Of a stretch of 64,000 nt of DNA, positions 26,425-35,206 are shown piece after piece. The notes beneath the pieces are model-generated. The model did not search any database. It was not told where the DNA came from and worked only from the letters and a program-made list of their open reading frames with translations. The position numbers and the translations under genes are program-made. This stretch comes from Glaciecola sp. (GTDB lineage Bacteria; Pseudomonadota; Gammaproteobacteria; Enterobacterales; Alteromonadaceae): the NCBI GenBank assembly GCA_029246415.1, contig JAQWNF010000030.1, forward strand, positions 30,967 to 94,966, given 5' to 3'. How positions within the stretch are numbered: position 1 is the first letter of the stretch; every line of letters starts with the position of its first letter.

Positions 26425-28224
26425 TCATTTTTTACTTAAACGGCCAATGTGGCTTTCTAAATTCATCCCACCGGCACGTTGTGCTCGTTGATAGTAGTAC
26501 AGGGCTTCGATGTTACGTTGGCGTTTTTCTAGCATCTTTGCCGCTTGCAAATTCATATAGCCATCATGGGGCATGGCATCAGCAAGAATCACTGTAATTT
26601 TTATCACCATGTCGATGTCTTTATTTTTCTTATAGCGTGCCAATGCAGTATTCATCATCTCCAACCAACTGACTTGTTGCAGATGCGCAGCTTTACCTAA
26701 CGCTGTCTCCCAATTATGTGGAGTCGGCAACGTAATAGGTTGGGGGATTTCCGTAAATGGGTAATCTGCCATTAAGGTTAGTACATCAGCAAAGCCTTGA
26801 TACTCTTCACTTGGCAGAATGGGACGACGTTGCCAAGCGGTATTAGCGTTAATAAAATACTGAGCCTGTTGCTTAGAGGCTAGCAAATCTAATTGCCACA
26901 AACGATCATAAAACGCATTAGCAATGACAAAGTAACCACTTACGTTAGGGTGTAAATGCTCTAACATCAGGTTGCGTCCAATTATCTTGTTGGGGCTGCG
27001 TTGTCTTAGCGCAGCTTGCGCATCAACGAGTGCGACATGGGTAAACTCTGCAGACAATTCTCGGATAATATCATTGATCACGCTAGGTGCTCTAAAACGT
27101 AATAAGTCATGCTCGGTCGCGAGTGCAAACTGAGTTTGCGCACATGCTATCAACTGGCGTGCGATACAATATTGTCCCAACTGATAGTGCAGCTGTGCAC
27201 TTGGCTGAGTGAGTGCACCTGCTGCAGTAACTAGATGCGCTAGCTGTGTTTTAACCTGTGCTAAATCGCGCTGAGATTGCAGTTGTTGTAATTTGTCCAA
27301 TAGCTCAGTTGGGATCGGGTTACTCTCAAAAGGAGGATGGTCTTGCTCATTACTCGCAACAGTCGATATGAGTACTGGAATATTGGCATCACCATAACGA
27401 CTTAATAATGCGTGCATATTATGGCGAAATTGCGCTACCCCTGCTGCAAAAATAGCTGATTCGGTTGCGATCTGTTTATGCTTTGCTACTTTGGACATTA
27501 ATGTGCGTGATGATCGTTCGCTAGCGTCGCTTCGTGAGTTGCTTGCCGAGTTGCTAGGCGAATTACTTGCCGAATTAGTCGCCGAATTAGTTGGCAATTT
27601 ATTTGACGTTATACGGTTAAGTGTATTTTGTATCAATTGAAATACGCGCCAGTTCCGCAGTGCTAAAAACCATCGTGTAGACGTACTTGAGCCAGCCACT
27701 ACAAAGTTTGATCCCACACCTAAGATCCCCAAAAACTCATTATGCCCGGCGTAAATAAGTACGCCGTCTGGTTGTTGCTCAATAATTTCATCAGCAAAAT
27801 CTAACAACGTATATGAATTCACCGCTGACATAGCAGTATTGATTACTTCAACATAATGACCCGGTTTAGAGGCACGCACGCGACTTTCGAGCATTCCCGC
27901 CAAAGAGGCACCTAAACCATAGGGATAGCCCGCAGCCGTTGAGCCACCTTGTACAAATAAACGAAAGCCATTATCGGGTTTGTCTTTAAGTAAAAAATTG
28001 GCTTCCATGCTTACAGGCGGCACTGAGCTGTTTTGAGCAAAGTAGCGTTTGATAATATCCGGTCTGGGTAATTGATATTCCGAATGGGAGGGGTTATCAA
28101 TAAAGAGTGGATAATCTTGGCCATAATTACCCAAGCGCAATGCCATTTCTAATAACAAAAAGAACAGGATCGGTAAGCTAATTGCAATCCCGTACATCAG
28201 CCAAATGGGAGGAGATTTTTTCAT
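26425..28224 (-). CDS. membrane-anchored SGNH/GDSL hydrolase-like protein (paralogue 2)
   Basis: This 599-residue protein has an N-terminal transmembrane anchor (GIAISLPILFFLLLEMAL) and an SGNH esterase-like domain. Block I is FVQGGSTAAGYPYG with candidate nucleophile Ser (residue ~94). NTAMSAVNSYTLLDF and IYAGHNEFLGILGVG follow, and the Asp/His block is read as MLEHLHPNVSGYF (~417). The C-terminus has a short TPR-like helical repeat (NLQAAKMLEKRQRNIEALYY). A Ser/Asn-rich stretch (SATNSASNSPSNSASNS) near residue ~215 is a low-complexity insert. The gene overlaps its upstream paralogue by four bases. Substrate unknown; the neighbouring carbamoyltransferase genes suggest glycan modification. 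Confidence 0.78.
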   Translation of the reverse strand: MKKSPPIWLMYGIAISLPILFFLLLEMALRLGNYGQDYPLFIDNPSHSEYQLPRPDIIKRYFAQNSSVPPVSMEANFLLKDKPDNGFRLFVQGGSTAAGYPYGLGASLAGMLESRVRASKPGHYVEVINTAMSAVNSYTLLDFADEIIEQQPDGVLIYAGHNEFLGILGVGSNFVVAGSSTSTRWFLALRNWRVFQLIQNTLNRITSNKLPTNSATNSASNSPSNSASNSRSDASERSSRTLMSKVAKHKQIATESAIFAAGVAQFRHNMHALLSRYGDANIPVLISTVASNEQDHPPFESNPIPTELLDKLQQLQSQRDLAQVKTQLAHLVTAAGALTQPSAQLHYQLGQYCIARQLIACAQTQFALATEHDLLRFRAPSVINDIIRELSAEFTHVALVDAQAALRQRSPNKIIGRNLMLEHLHPNVSGYFVIANAFYDRLWQLDLLASKQQAQYFINANTAWQRRPILPSEEYQGFADVLTLMADYPFTEIPQPITLPTPHNWETALGKAAHLQQVSWLEMMNTALARYKKNKDIDMVIKITVILADAMPHDGYMNLQAAKMLEKRQRNIEALYYYQRAQRAGGMNLESHIGRLSKK

Positions 28225-30053
28225 GACGTACTGCTCATATGTTGCTGGATTTGTTTCAGGTATTGTTGCGCTTGGGGATGATTAGGCTGCAATGTCAGCA
28301 CGGTTTGTAATGATGTGATAGCTTGCTCATATAAGCGTTTGTTGAACTGGATTTGCGCCAGGCTCAAACGCATATTGACATCACTTGGGGCAAGCTCTAT
28401 TGCATGTAACGCATAATAATGGGCGTAATCAAAACTACCTGCTCGGCGATACAAGTTGGCTGCACCAATAGCATATTGAGGGTTGAAGGGCAGGCCATCG
28501 GCTAAGGTACTGGCGGCATTAGCGGCTAACAACCATTGTTGCGTGTTTTGATAATGATTAACCAATAACGTTTGTTGTTTTAGGTAGTCATTCTCATTGA
28601 TGCGAGCTAGACCAATCTGTTCAGCTGGCTCGGTCGCAATCAGCGTCGGTACCGGTTGCGGGGATGCGGTAAAAGGGTAATCTGATGTCAGGTTATTGAT
28701 TTTATGTTGCGCAAAAATAATATCTGCAGCACTGATTTGACTATGTTGCTGTGCAATCGCTTGGGTTTGTGTATAAGGAGCTTGTGGCAAGAAACCTCGC
28801 TCAATCATCGCTTTCAGTGCGCTATGTGCCAATAATGTATAGCCCTTAGCATTGGGATGTAAATGCTCCAACATCAACTCATTACCTATAACACCATCCG
28901 TACTCGCCTCGATTAATGCCTCTTTACCTGCAACCAAGTGAACATTCGGGTGTTGTTGTGCGATATCCGTAATAATCGCATTGAAGTGTTCGGGTGCACG
29001 AAAACGCAAGCCATCGAGGTTGCGTGCTGTGGTCAAATATTGTTTCGCTTTGGTCAGGTTAGTGGATTGTTGTAGGGGTAGTGTGTTGAGTAATGCCTGT
29101 CCATAGCGATAATTGACCAGTGCGTGATAACTATGTTGCTGATACAGGGATTGAAGTTGTGTCAGTGAGGTAGCATCCGAATCTAACTCGTTTGCTGCAG
29201 CAGTAGGAAGTGTATAAGAGCTGTTAAACGGGACTTGGTCACGGTCATTACTGGCTATAGTCGATAAAAATACGGGTAAGCCTGCAGAGTCAAACTGCGT
29301 CACAATATGCTTTAGGTTATCACTAAACTGATTGATACCGGCCATATATGCAGGTGACTCAAACGCAATGGATTGATTTTTAGCGATACTCGCCATGACG
29401 GTTCTTGTATTGGCTGTGGCTGATTCGTGTGCTTGATTATCTAACAGTGCTAATATTACGGCCTGCATTAACTGTACTATGCGCCATTCTTTTAATGATA
29501 AATACAGTAAGTTAAGGCCATGACTGCCTAACCCTTGATAACTAGAGCCAACTCCCATTACACCTAGGTACTCATTATGCCCAGCATAGATATAAATCGC
29601 ATCGGGTTGAATGTCTAATACCTCATCGACAAAATCACGCAGCATATAGGTATTAATCGAAGACATAGACACATTAATCACTTCGATTTTTTGTTCGGGG
29701 TATAAACCTTTTAGACGATGTTGCAAGATCCCAGCTGGCGCACCGAAACGACCATACGGAAAACCTGCTGCACTTGATCCTCCCATAGCAACAATGCGCA
29801 ACGTATTTTGTGGTTTTTGTGCGAGGAAAAACTGCGTATCGATAGCGACATTGGGCGCGGCTTCTGGAGAGGGGAAATAGCGCTGAATAACATCAGGGTT
29901 AGGTTGAATGTAAGCCGGTTGATTGGGCACGGGTATAAATAAGTCGTGGCTGCTGCCGTACCCACTGATGCGCAATATCCCTTCTATACCTATTAAGACG
30001 ATGATGGGAATCACAAGCGCGATGGCATAAAACCAAGTTTGGGCTTTTTTCAT
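28221..30053 (-). CDS. membrane-anchored SGNH/GDSL hydrolase-like protein with TPR tail (paralogue 1)
   Basis: This 610-residue paralogue of the next gene has a membrane anchor (FYAIALVIPIIVLIGIEGIL). The SGNH blocks are AMGGSSAAGFPYGRFGAPAG (nucleophile Ser), NVSMSSINTYMLRDFVDEV, IYAGHNEYLGVMGVGSSYQG and LEHLHPNAKGYTLLAHS. Two or more TPR units close the protein (YRRAGSFDYAHYYALHAI and FNKRLYEQAITSLQTVL). I chose the ATG at 30053 (MKKAQTWFY); an upstream TTG at 30071 is less likely. It starts next to the foreign-looking AFG1 block, so its native promoter may have been altered. Confidence 0.78.
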   Translation of the reverse strand: MKKAQTWFYAIALVIPIIVLIGIEGILRISGYGSSHDLFIPVPNQPAYIQPNPDVIQRYFPSPEAAPNVAIDTQFFLAQKPQNTLRIVAMGGSSAAGFPYGRFGAPAGILQHRLKGLYPEQKIEVINVSMSSINTYMLRDFVDEVLDIQPDAIYIYAGHNEYLGVMGVGSSYQGLGSHGLNLLYLSLKEWRIVQLMQAVILALLDNQAHESATANTRTVMASIAKNQSIAFESPAYMAGINQFSDNLKHIVTQFDSAGLPVFLSTIASNDRDQVPFNSSYTLPTAAANELDSDATSLTQLQSLYQQHSYHALVNYRYGQALLNTLPLQQSTNLTKAKQYLTTARNLDGLRFRAPEHFNAIITDIAQQHPNVHLVAGKEALIEASTDGVIGNELMLEHLHPNAKGYTLLAHSALKAMIERGFLPQAPYTQTQAIAQQHSQISAADIIFAQHKINNLTSDYPFTASPQPVPTLIATEPAEQIGLARINENDYLKQQTLLVNHYQNTQQWLLAANAASTLADGLPFNPQYAIGAANLYRRAGSFDYAHYYALHAIELAPSDVNMRLSLAQIQFNKRLYEQAITSLQTVLTLQPNHPQAQQYLKQIQQHMSSTS

Positions 30054-30230
30054 TATTATTAGTGTCCGCAAAAATGATGAATATTGTTAATGAATTGAGT
30101 ATATCTTGTTTCATCCTAAGTGAACAACCCCGTGACATCGCTATGCTCTCAAGCCTATGCGTTGCCACATTTTGATCCCCATACAGAATTCTAGTGTACA
30201 TACCATCATGTGGATAAATTCATCAGCTCC

Positions 30231-31706
30231 ATGATGAAGGCGATGATAAAGATGAATATGAAAACGATGATAGCACAACATCGCGTCGCTCGGCGTGACT
30301 TATCGAAAGGCCCCGTGGCAGCGGCTTATGAACTCAAGGTGGACGCGGGGGAGGTGCGACGAGATAACGCGCAAGTCGCTCTGGCGGCAAAATTCGATGC
30401 CCTGCACGAGTCTCTTGCTTCGCTCCCACCAGTTCACGTATGCACCGACTATGCGACAGAGAGTAGCAGTACAAGCAGCAGTCCACTGTTACTGGCGCGA
30501 TCGCTGGCATCCGCCCAGTCCTTTCTTCGAAAGAAGTTACATCCGAGGTCTTATGCTCCATCACCGCGAGGCATGTACATTTATGGACCGGTCGGGGTCG
30601 GCAAGAGCTTTCTAATGGATCTCTTTTACGCGTCGGTTTCTGTTCCTGACGAGGGTTCTTGCGGTGATAATGACAGTCACAAACACGCAAAGATTACCAA
30701 ACGCAGAGTCCACTTCCATGAATTCATGCTAGATGTCCATCATCGAATCTTTGTCATCAAACAGAAGCACCCACGAGATGATGCGATTCCCATCATTGCG
30801 CAACAATTGGCACGAGAAGCCCAACTCCTGTGTTTCGATGAATTTCAAGTGACAGATATTGCCGATGCCGTGATTTTAAAGCGACTGTTTTTATTATTAT
30901 TGGATTTGAATGTCGTGGTGGTGGCCACCTCGAATCGAGCCCCAGATGCCTTGTATGAGGGAGGCATTAACCGCTCCCTATTCTTGCCATTCATCGACAT
31001 GTTGAAACAGACGTCCGACATTATTTCCATGGAGGCTTCCTGCAAGGATTATCGACTCGAAAATCGAGCGGGCGGTCAATCCTACTTTTGGTCTAATTCA
31101 GATGTTCATGGCGATATTAATAACAATATACAGGCGCAGTTAGAAGCAATATTTGGTGGCACAGCATCCGTAACTGAGGCAGAAAGCATTTCCGTCCTCT
31201 TTGGTCGTGCCGTCCGATTGAATGATCGGTGCGCCTGGTTTGACTTTTCCGAGTTGTGTTTCCAACCGCTCGGAGCGGCCGATTATATTTCCCTCTGCAA
31301 TCGATTTCCGATCCTCATTATGGATCGCGTTCCTCAATTGGACGCCAATTACCTCAACGAAGCGCGACGGTTTGTGACCCTCATTGACGCTTGTTATGAA
31401 TCTCGAACCCGCTTGGTGCTGTCGGCACAAGTCCCACTCGACGAGTTGTTTGTCGATTTTGAAGCGCAAGTCGTAAGCAGTGATGGAGATGAAGAGTTAT
31501 TTGTGAGTGACAAGGGGGGAAATTCGAGTTCGTTTGCGACGACCATGATCCGTAACAAAGATGGGGAATATTGGGAGTGGTCGGCGACCGGTCGAATTGA
31601 CGTGTCACTGGCACAATTATCGTCCGCCAATGATCTCTCCTTTTCTTTTCGACGAGCCGCGTCTCGATTGGCAGAAATGGGTGGAAAAGAATGGGGACGG
31701 CAATGA
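30231..31706 (+). CDS. AFG1/LACE1-type AAA ATPase, eukaryote-like
   Basis: This 491-residue AAA-type ATPase belongs to the AFG1/ZapE family (mitochondrial quality control in eukaryotes, division-linked in bacteria). Seen: GPVAAAYELKVDAGEVRRDN (N-terminal family motif), Walker A in MYIYGPVGVGKSFLMDLFY, RRVHFHEFMLDVH, Walker B in LLCFDEFQVTDIADA, sensor VVVVATSNRAPDALYEGG followed by NRSLFLPFIDML, and PLGAADYISLCNRF. The C-terminal part (SATGR, then FSFRRAASRLAEMG) and Ser-rich inserts look like algal mitochondrial AFG1 rather than ~370-residue gammaproteobacterial ZapE. Base composition appears higher in GC, and CGA is a common Arg codon, unlike neighbours. The first ~25 residues are basic without acids, like a targeting peptide. 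The start is uncertain (GTG 30210 is possible), with no clear ribosome site. Confidence 0.8.
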   Translation: MMKAMIKMNMKTMIAQHRVARRDLSKGPVAAAYELKVDAGEVRRDNAQVALAAKFDALHESLASLPPVHVCTDYATESSSTSSSPLLLARSLASAQSFLRKKLHPRSYAPSPRGMYIYGPVGVGKSFLMDLFYASVSVPDEGSCGDNDSHKHAKITKRRVHFHEFMLDVHHRIFVIKQKHPRDDAIPIIAQQLAREAQLLCFDEFQVTDIADAVILKRLFLLLLDLNVVVVATSNRAPDALYEGGINRSLFLPFIDMLKQTSDIISMEASCKDYRLENRAGGQSYFWSNSDVHGDINNNIQAQLEAIFGGTASVTEAESISVLFGRAVRLNDRCAWFDFSELCFQPLGAADYISLCNRFPILIMDRVPQLDANYLNEARRFVTLIDACYESRTRLVLSAQVPLDELFVDFEAQVVSSDGDEELFVSDKGGNSSSFATTMIRNKDGEYWEWSATGRIDVSLAQLSSANDLSFSFRRAASRLAEMGGKEWGRQ

Positions 31707-31963
31707 CGAAAGGTCTTTACCTTACCAACTATTGCATCCATTCATACCAAATATTCCTTAGCGGCCGAAATACGTACATAAGAGACTGTCAGCTTTGGTC
31801 GTATTCTGTTTTTGAAAATGTCAGACTAAATGATGACGAATCCAGTGCAAGAACAAGGGGAGCGATTCATCCCAGCGACGTCACTGTCGTTGCAATCACG
31901 GGTTTTCTCGCTAAAGATCTATAAAAATTTCACCAGTAATATATTAACTATGGACGGATAATT
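31707..31963. other. non-coding flank downstream of the AFG1-like gene
   Basis: This ~250-base stretch has no supported gene. Up to about 31900 it resembles the AFG1 block in composition and contains the palindrome GACGTC (AGCGACGTCACTGTCG). From about 31920 it becomes AT-rich host-like sequence leading into the lipoprotein gene. I read the right boundary of the foreign segment as lying near 31900-31940. A 77-codon open frame here (from 31691) shows no recognisable motif or ribosome site and is not called. Confidence 0.45.
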
Positions 31964-32338
31964 ATGAAAACAACACACCCCTTCAATGCATCATCATTGA
32001 AACTACCTTTACTCTCGCTGGTTGTATTGGGTACTTTAGGTTTAAGCGCTTGCTCAGATCAGTCTGCAAAAGACAAAGAGGCGGCGGCAAATAAAGAAAC
32101 GACCGTTGTAGATACCATGAAGAAAAATGCAACAGATGCGAAAAATGCATCCGCCGATATGCTTGATAAAACCAAAAACAAAGACAAAGCCACAGCTTAT
32201 GGCACTGAAGTAGCTGATAAAGCTGCAGCAGATAAAGCCGCTGAGTACAAAGACGCAGCAATAGATAAATTAACAGCAGGCAAAGATAAACTATCCGATA
32301 TGAAAGCTAAGGCGATGGATAAAAAATCTGATGCTTAA
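31964..32338 (+). CDS. Ala/Lys-rich small lipoprotein, possibly shortened by a stop
   Basis: This 124-residue lipoprotein has a signal with lipobox LSAC (near residue 30). The remainder is an acid/base-rich helical rod with repeats of the DKAAADKAAEYKDAAIDKL type, probably a coiled coil anchored to a membrane. GGAT precedes the ATG. The family cannot be named. After the TAA at 32336-32338 the same frame continues for 17 codons (EMLEKAKEKVTDGDGGH) to a second TAA at 32390, in the same Lys/Glu-rich style, so the stop may be recent. It sits between the AFG1 block and the carbamoyltransferase gene. Confidence 0.72.
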   Translation: MKTTHPFNASSLKLPLLSLVVLGTLGLSACSDQSAKDKEAAANKETTVVDTMKKNATDAKNASADMLDKTKNKDKATAYGTEVADKAAADKAAEYKDAAIDKLTAGKDKLSDMKAKAMDKKSDA

Positions 32339-32528
32339 GAAATGTTAGAAAAAGCCAAAGAAAAAGTAACAGATGGCGATGGTGGCCATTAATATCTTTG
32401 TAGTTCAACACTCAAACTTATAGTTAGTATTCACGTGAAGGTTAACAAATTATTAACGTTCACGTGAGTTTTATGGCACTATTAAAAATATAAAGAATAG
32501 TTACATAGAACATTGCATAATAATTATA

Positions 32529-34403
32529 ATGACTAAGCAATACATTTTAGGGATCTCTGCGCTATACCACGACAGCGCTGCAGCACTCATCATTGATGGC
32601 AATATTATTGCTGCCGCACAAGAAGAACGATTTACTCGGATCAAACACGATCCAAGCTTTCCCCATAATGCCATCGAATATTGTTTAAATACTGCACAAA
32701 TAGAACTCGAAGACATCGATGCGATTGTTTTTTATGATAAACCATTATTAAAGTTTGAACGTTTATTGGAAACGTATTTGGCTCATAGCCCGAGAGGGTT
32801 TAGATCGTTTGCTAGAGCGATGCCTATTTGGCTCAAAGAGAAATTGTATTTTAAACCGTTACTCCGACGAGAATGCCGTGCGCTAGTGCATCGTCGTCGT
32901 GCTCACACTGACAATACCAGCATTGAAGCACAAATCGCAAAAGAAAAAACACCTGTCATTCCCGTATTAGGATTTAGCGAGCACCATCTGTCGCATGCGG
33001 CATCTGCGTTTTATCCATCGCCATTTCAACGAGCTGCAGTATTGTGTTTAGATGGTGTCGGGGAATGGGCGACCAGCAGTGCATGGATTGGTGAAAAAGC
33101 CGGTGGTAGTGGTTCTCCCTCAACAACTGCCACAGCAACTTCGCCAACATCACAGCGTTTGACACCTCTGTGGGAGATACATTTTCCACATTCCCTAGGA
33201 CTGTTATATTCAGCGTTTACCTATTACTGTGGCTTTAAAGTCAATGCGGGTGAATATAAGTTAATGGGCTTGGCACCGTATGGTAAACCTGTGTATGCAG
33301 AGTTTATTTACCGTCATCTGATTGATGTTAAAGAGGACGGTTCATTTTCATTGAACATGCAATACTTTGCCTACCCCGCAGGGGAAGTGATGGTCACCGA
33401 AGCTTTTTGTGAATTATTTGAAGGGGATGCCCTTGCACATGATGCGCCTGTGACACAAAAACAAAAAGATCTCGCCGCCTCCATTCAAATTGTCATTGAA
33501 GAAATTGTATTAAAGATTGCTCAGCATATTCATGCATCTACGGGTTGTGAGTATTTGTGTTTAGCTGGAGGTGTTGCGCTTAATTGTGTTGCCAATGGAC
33601 GTTTATTACGCGATGGCCCGTTTAAAGATATTTGGATCCAACCCGCTGCTGGTGATGCCGGTGGCGCATTAGGTGCCGCTCTAGAGTATGCTTATCAGTT
33701 GGGTGATAAAAGAACTGAAACACCAGATATGCAACACGCGTATCTGGGGCCTGAGTATAGTGTTGAACAAGCATTGGCTGCGTGTACAGAGTGGGGCGTT
33801 ACCTATACGCAGTTAGCGCATGAGGCGATATTTACTCATACCGCTCAATTAGCTGCGGATGGTCATGTGATTGGCTGGTTCCAAGGGCGCATGGAGTTTG
33901 GCCCTAGGGCATTGGGACATCGTTCTATTATAGGCGATCCTCGCTCATCCTCTATGCAATCGGTGATGAACTTAAAAATAAAACAACGAGAATCATTTCG
34001 TCCTTTTGCGCCGGCAGTATTACAAGAACATGCGGCGCAATGGTTTGCGCTGGATACGCCGAGTCCATATATGTTGTTAGTCGCTGATGTCATTGGGCCC
34101 AAATCCGTTCCAGCTATTACGCATGTAGATAACTCGGCAAGAATACAAACGGTTGCACCAGAGCAAGTCTACTTTTATCCTTTAATACAGGCATTCTATG
34201 AGTTAACCGGTGTCCCCATGTTAATTAATACTAGCTTTAACGTACGTGGGGAGCCTCCTGTGTGCTCGCCCAATGATGCAATTCGTTGTTTTTTAGCGAC
34301 GGATATGGATTATGTAGTAATAGGTGATGTCGTCCTGAATAAAACCGATATGCCCGCTACTGCTATAGCAAAAGCAAAGGAGGTGACCTTTGCCAAAGAT
34401 TAA
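32529..34403 (+). CDS. NodU/TobZ-type carbamoyltransferase
   Basis: This 624-residue enzyme transfers a carbamoyl group from carbamoyl phosphate, via carbamoyl-adenylate, to a hydroxyl of a sugar or other acceptor. The N-terminal Kae1-like domain has ILGISALYHDSAAALI, EEHHLSHAASAFYPS-like metal-site residues (FSEHHLSHAASAFYPSP), GEYKLMGLAPYGKP and CLAGGVALNCVANGRL. The C-terminal YrdC-like domain has WFQGRMEFGPRALGHRSIIG, RESFRPFAPAVL and NTSFNVRGEPPVCSP. A Ser/Thr-rich insert (residues ~196-213) interrupts the first domain. It overlaps the SxtJ-like gene by 14 bases, and a DUF5989-like gene follows. The acceptor is unknown. Confidence 0.92.
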   Translation: MTKQYILGISALYHDSAAALIIDGNIIAAAQEERFTRIKHDPSFPHNAIEYCLNTAQIELEDIDAIVFYDKPLLKFERLLETYLAHSPRGFRSFARAMPIWLKEKLYFKPLLRRECRALVHRRRAHTDNTSIEAQIAKEKTPVIPVLGFSEHHLSHAASAFYPSPFQRAAVLCLDGVGEWATSSAWIGEKAGGSGSPSTTATATSPTSQRLTPLWEIHFPHSLGLLYSAFTYYCGFKVNAGEYKLMGLAPYGKPVYAEFIYRHLIDVKEDGSFSLNMQYFAYPAGEVMVTEAFCELFEGDALAHDAPVTQKQKDLAASIQIVIEEIVLKIAQHIHASTGCEYLCLAGGVALNCVANGRLLRDGPFKDIWIQPAAGDAGGALGAALEYAYQLGDKRTETPDMQHAYLGPEYSVEQALAACTEWGVTYTQLAHEAIFTHTAQLAADGHVIGWFQGRMEFGPRALGHRSIIGDPRSSSMQSVMNLKIKQRESFRPFAPAVLQEHAAQWFALDTPSPYMLLVADVIGPKSVPAITHVDNSARIQTVAPEQVYFYPLIQAFYELTGVPMLINTSFNVRGEPPVCSPNDAIRCFLATDMDYVVIGDVVLNKTDMPATAIAKAKEVTFAKD

Positions 34404-34851
34404 TCTACCGATGTTTATCAAGCAGCCTTGGCAACGAATAGCCTTACCGATGATGCTTATCGAACAAACAAGAGGCTTACGTGATTTTGCATGGCAATTT
34501 AGTATTATGCTCATCGTTGTGTTTATGGGATTGTTACCTTGGCTATTTAGTGGTGTGATCCCGATTTGGCCTCTATTGGTCGCAGGATACTTAATGGTTA
34601 GTGCCGTTATATATCCAAAAGCAATCTATCCGGTATATGTAGTGTGGATGGTCATAGCCTCTATATTGGGTTTTATCAATACGCAAATTTTATTGGCTCT
34701 GGTCTATTTTCTCGTATTTGCACCCGTAGGGTGTATTTTACGCCTCACTAAAGGTTTACAATATCAACACAAACGGTCGAAAAAATTGAACAGTTATTAC
34801 ATCAAGCGTGATAAGCCATTAGACAAAGACCATTTAACCAAACCTTTTTAG
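34390..34851 (+). CDS. SxtJ-like membrane protein
   Basis: This 153-residue membrane protein is named after SxtJ, which accompanies the carbamoyltransferase of the saxitoxin cluster; its role is unknown. Three to four hydrophobic segments are visible (FSIMLIVVFMGLLPWLFSGV, IWPLLVAGYLMVSAVIY, ILLALVYFLVFAPVG). The C-terminus GCILRLTKG, then SYYIKRDKPLD, is a typical family ending. I accept the TTG at 34390 because AAGGAGGTGA ends four bases before it, an optimal ribosome site inside the end of the carbamoyltransferase gene. The ATG at 34411 would be unplaced. Confidence 0.82.
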   Translation: MPKINLPMFIKQPWQRIALPMMLIEQTRGLRDFAWQFSIMLIVVFMGLLPWLFSGVIPIWPLLVAGYLMVSAVIYPKAIYPVYVVWMVIASILGFINTQILLALVYFLVFAPVGCILRLTKGLQYQHKRSKKLNSYYIKRDKPLDKDHLTKPF

Positions 34852-34889
34852 TCTCACTTTGACGATTAATTGATTAAAAGAAGTAAAGC

Positions 34890-35042
34890 ATGAGTGAATT
34901 TTTATCTGATTTGTGGGAGTTTTTAAAAGTCCGCAAAAAAATCTGGTTATTACCTATCATTGTAATTTTAGCGCTACTTGGTGGCATAGTCGTCGCCACA
35001 CAACAATCGTCGTTAGCGAGCTTTATTTACACCTTATTTTAG
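34890..35042 (+). CDS. DUF5989-like 50-residue membrane protein
   Basis: This gene encodes MSEFLSDLWEFLKVRKKIWL followed by one transmembrane helix (PIIVILALLGGIVVATQ) and a short tail ending SLASFIYTLF. The pattern of an amphipathic FLxDLWxFLKxRKKxWL segment plus one helix fits DUF5989, a small protein found next to carbamoyltransferase and SxtJ genes. AAGTAAAG lies just before the ATG. It completes a three-gene unit. The protein probably partners with SxtJ in the membrane; no biochemical role is known. Confidence 0.75.
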   Translation: MSEFLSDLWEFLKVRKKIWLLPIIVILALLGGIVVATQQSSLASFIYTLF

Positions 35043-35088
35043 GCGCTATTTTAGGTCCTATTTTAAGCGCAGTGCAGACTTGCTTGTT

Positions 35089-35103
35089 ATGAAAACGTAT
35101 GCA
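35089..35103. promoter_or_regulatory. candidate maltose-type operator upstream of amylase gene
   Basis: ATGAAAACGTATGCA matches the repeats upstream of the TonB receptor (ATGAATACGTATGCA) at 14 of 15 bases. It is flanked by an inverted pair CTTGC / GCAAG. It lies ~105 bases before the amylase start, a plausible operator position. Confidence 0.45.
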
Positions 35104-35206
35104 AGAGATCTATATTGTTTTTTTGGGTATTCTCCATCATAAGTTCATTTATTTTGGCGCGTTACTATGCAGGTCACTGTGCGCGTTTAAGCAAGGAATT
35201 ACCGTT

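Noticed and set aside
31691..31924. Possible 77-residue protein after the AFG1-like gene
   Set aside because: It overlaps the AFG1 end, has no recognisable motif, no ribosome site, and lies in a stretch that looks like 3' non-coding sequence.
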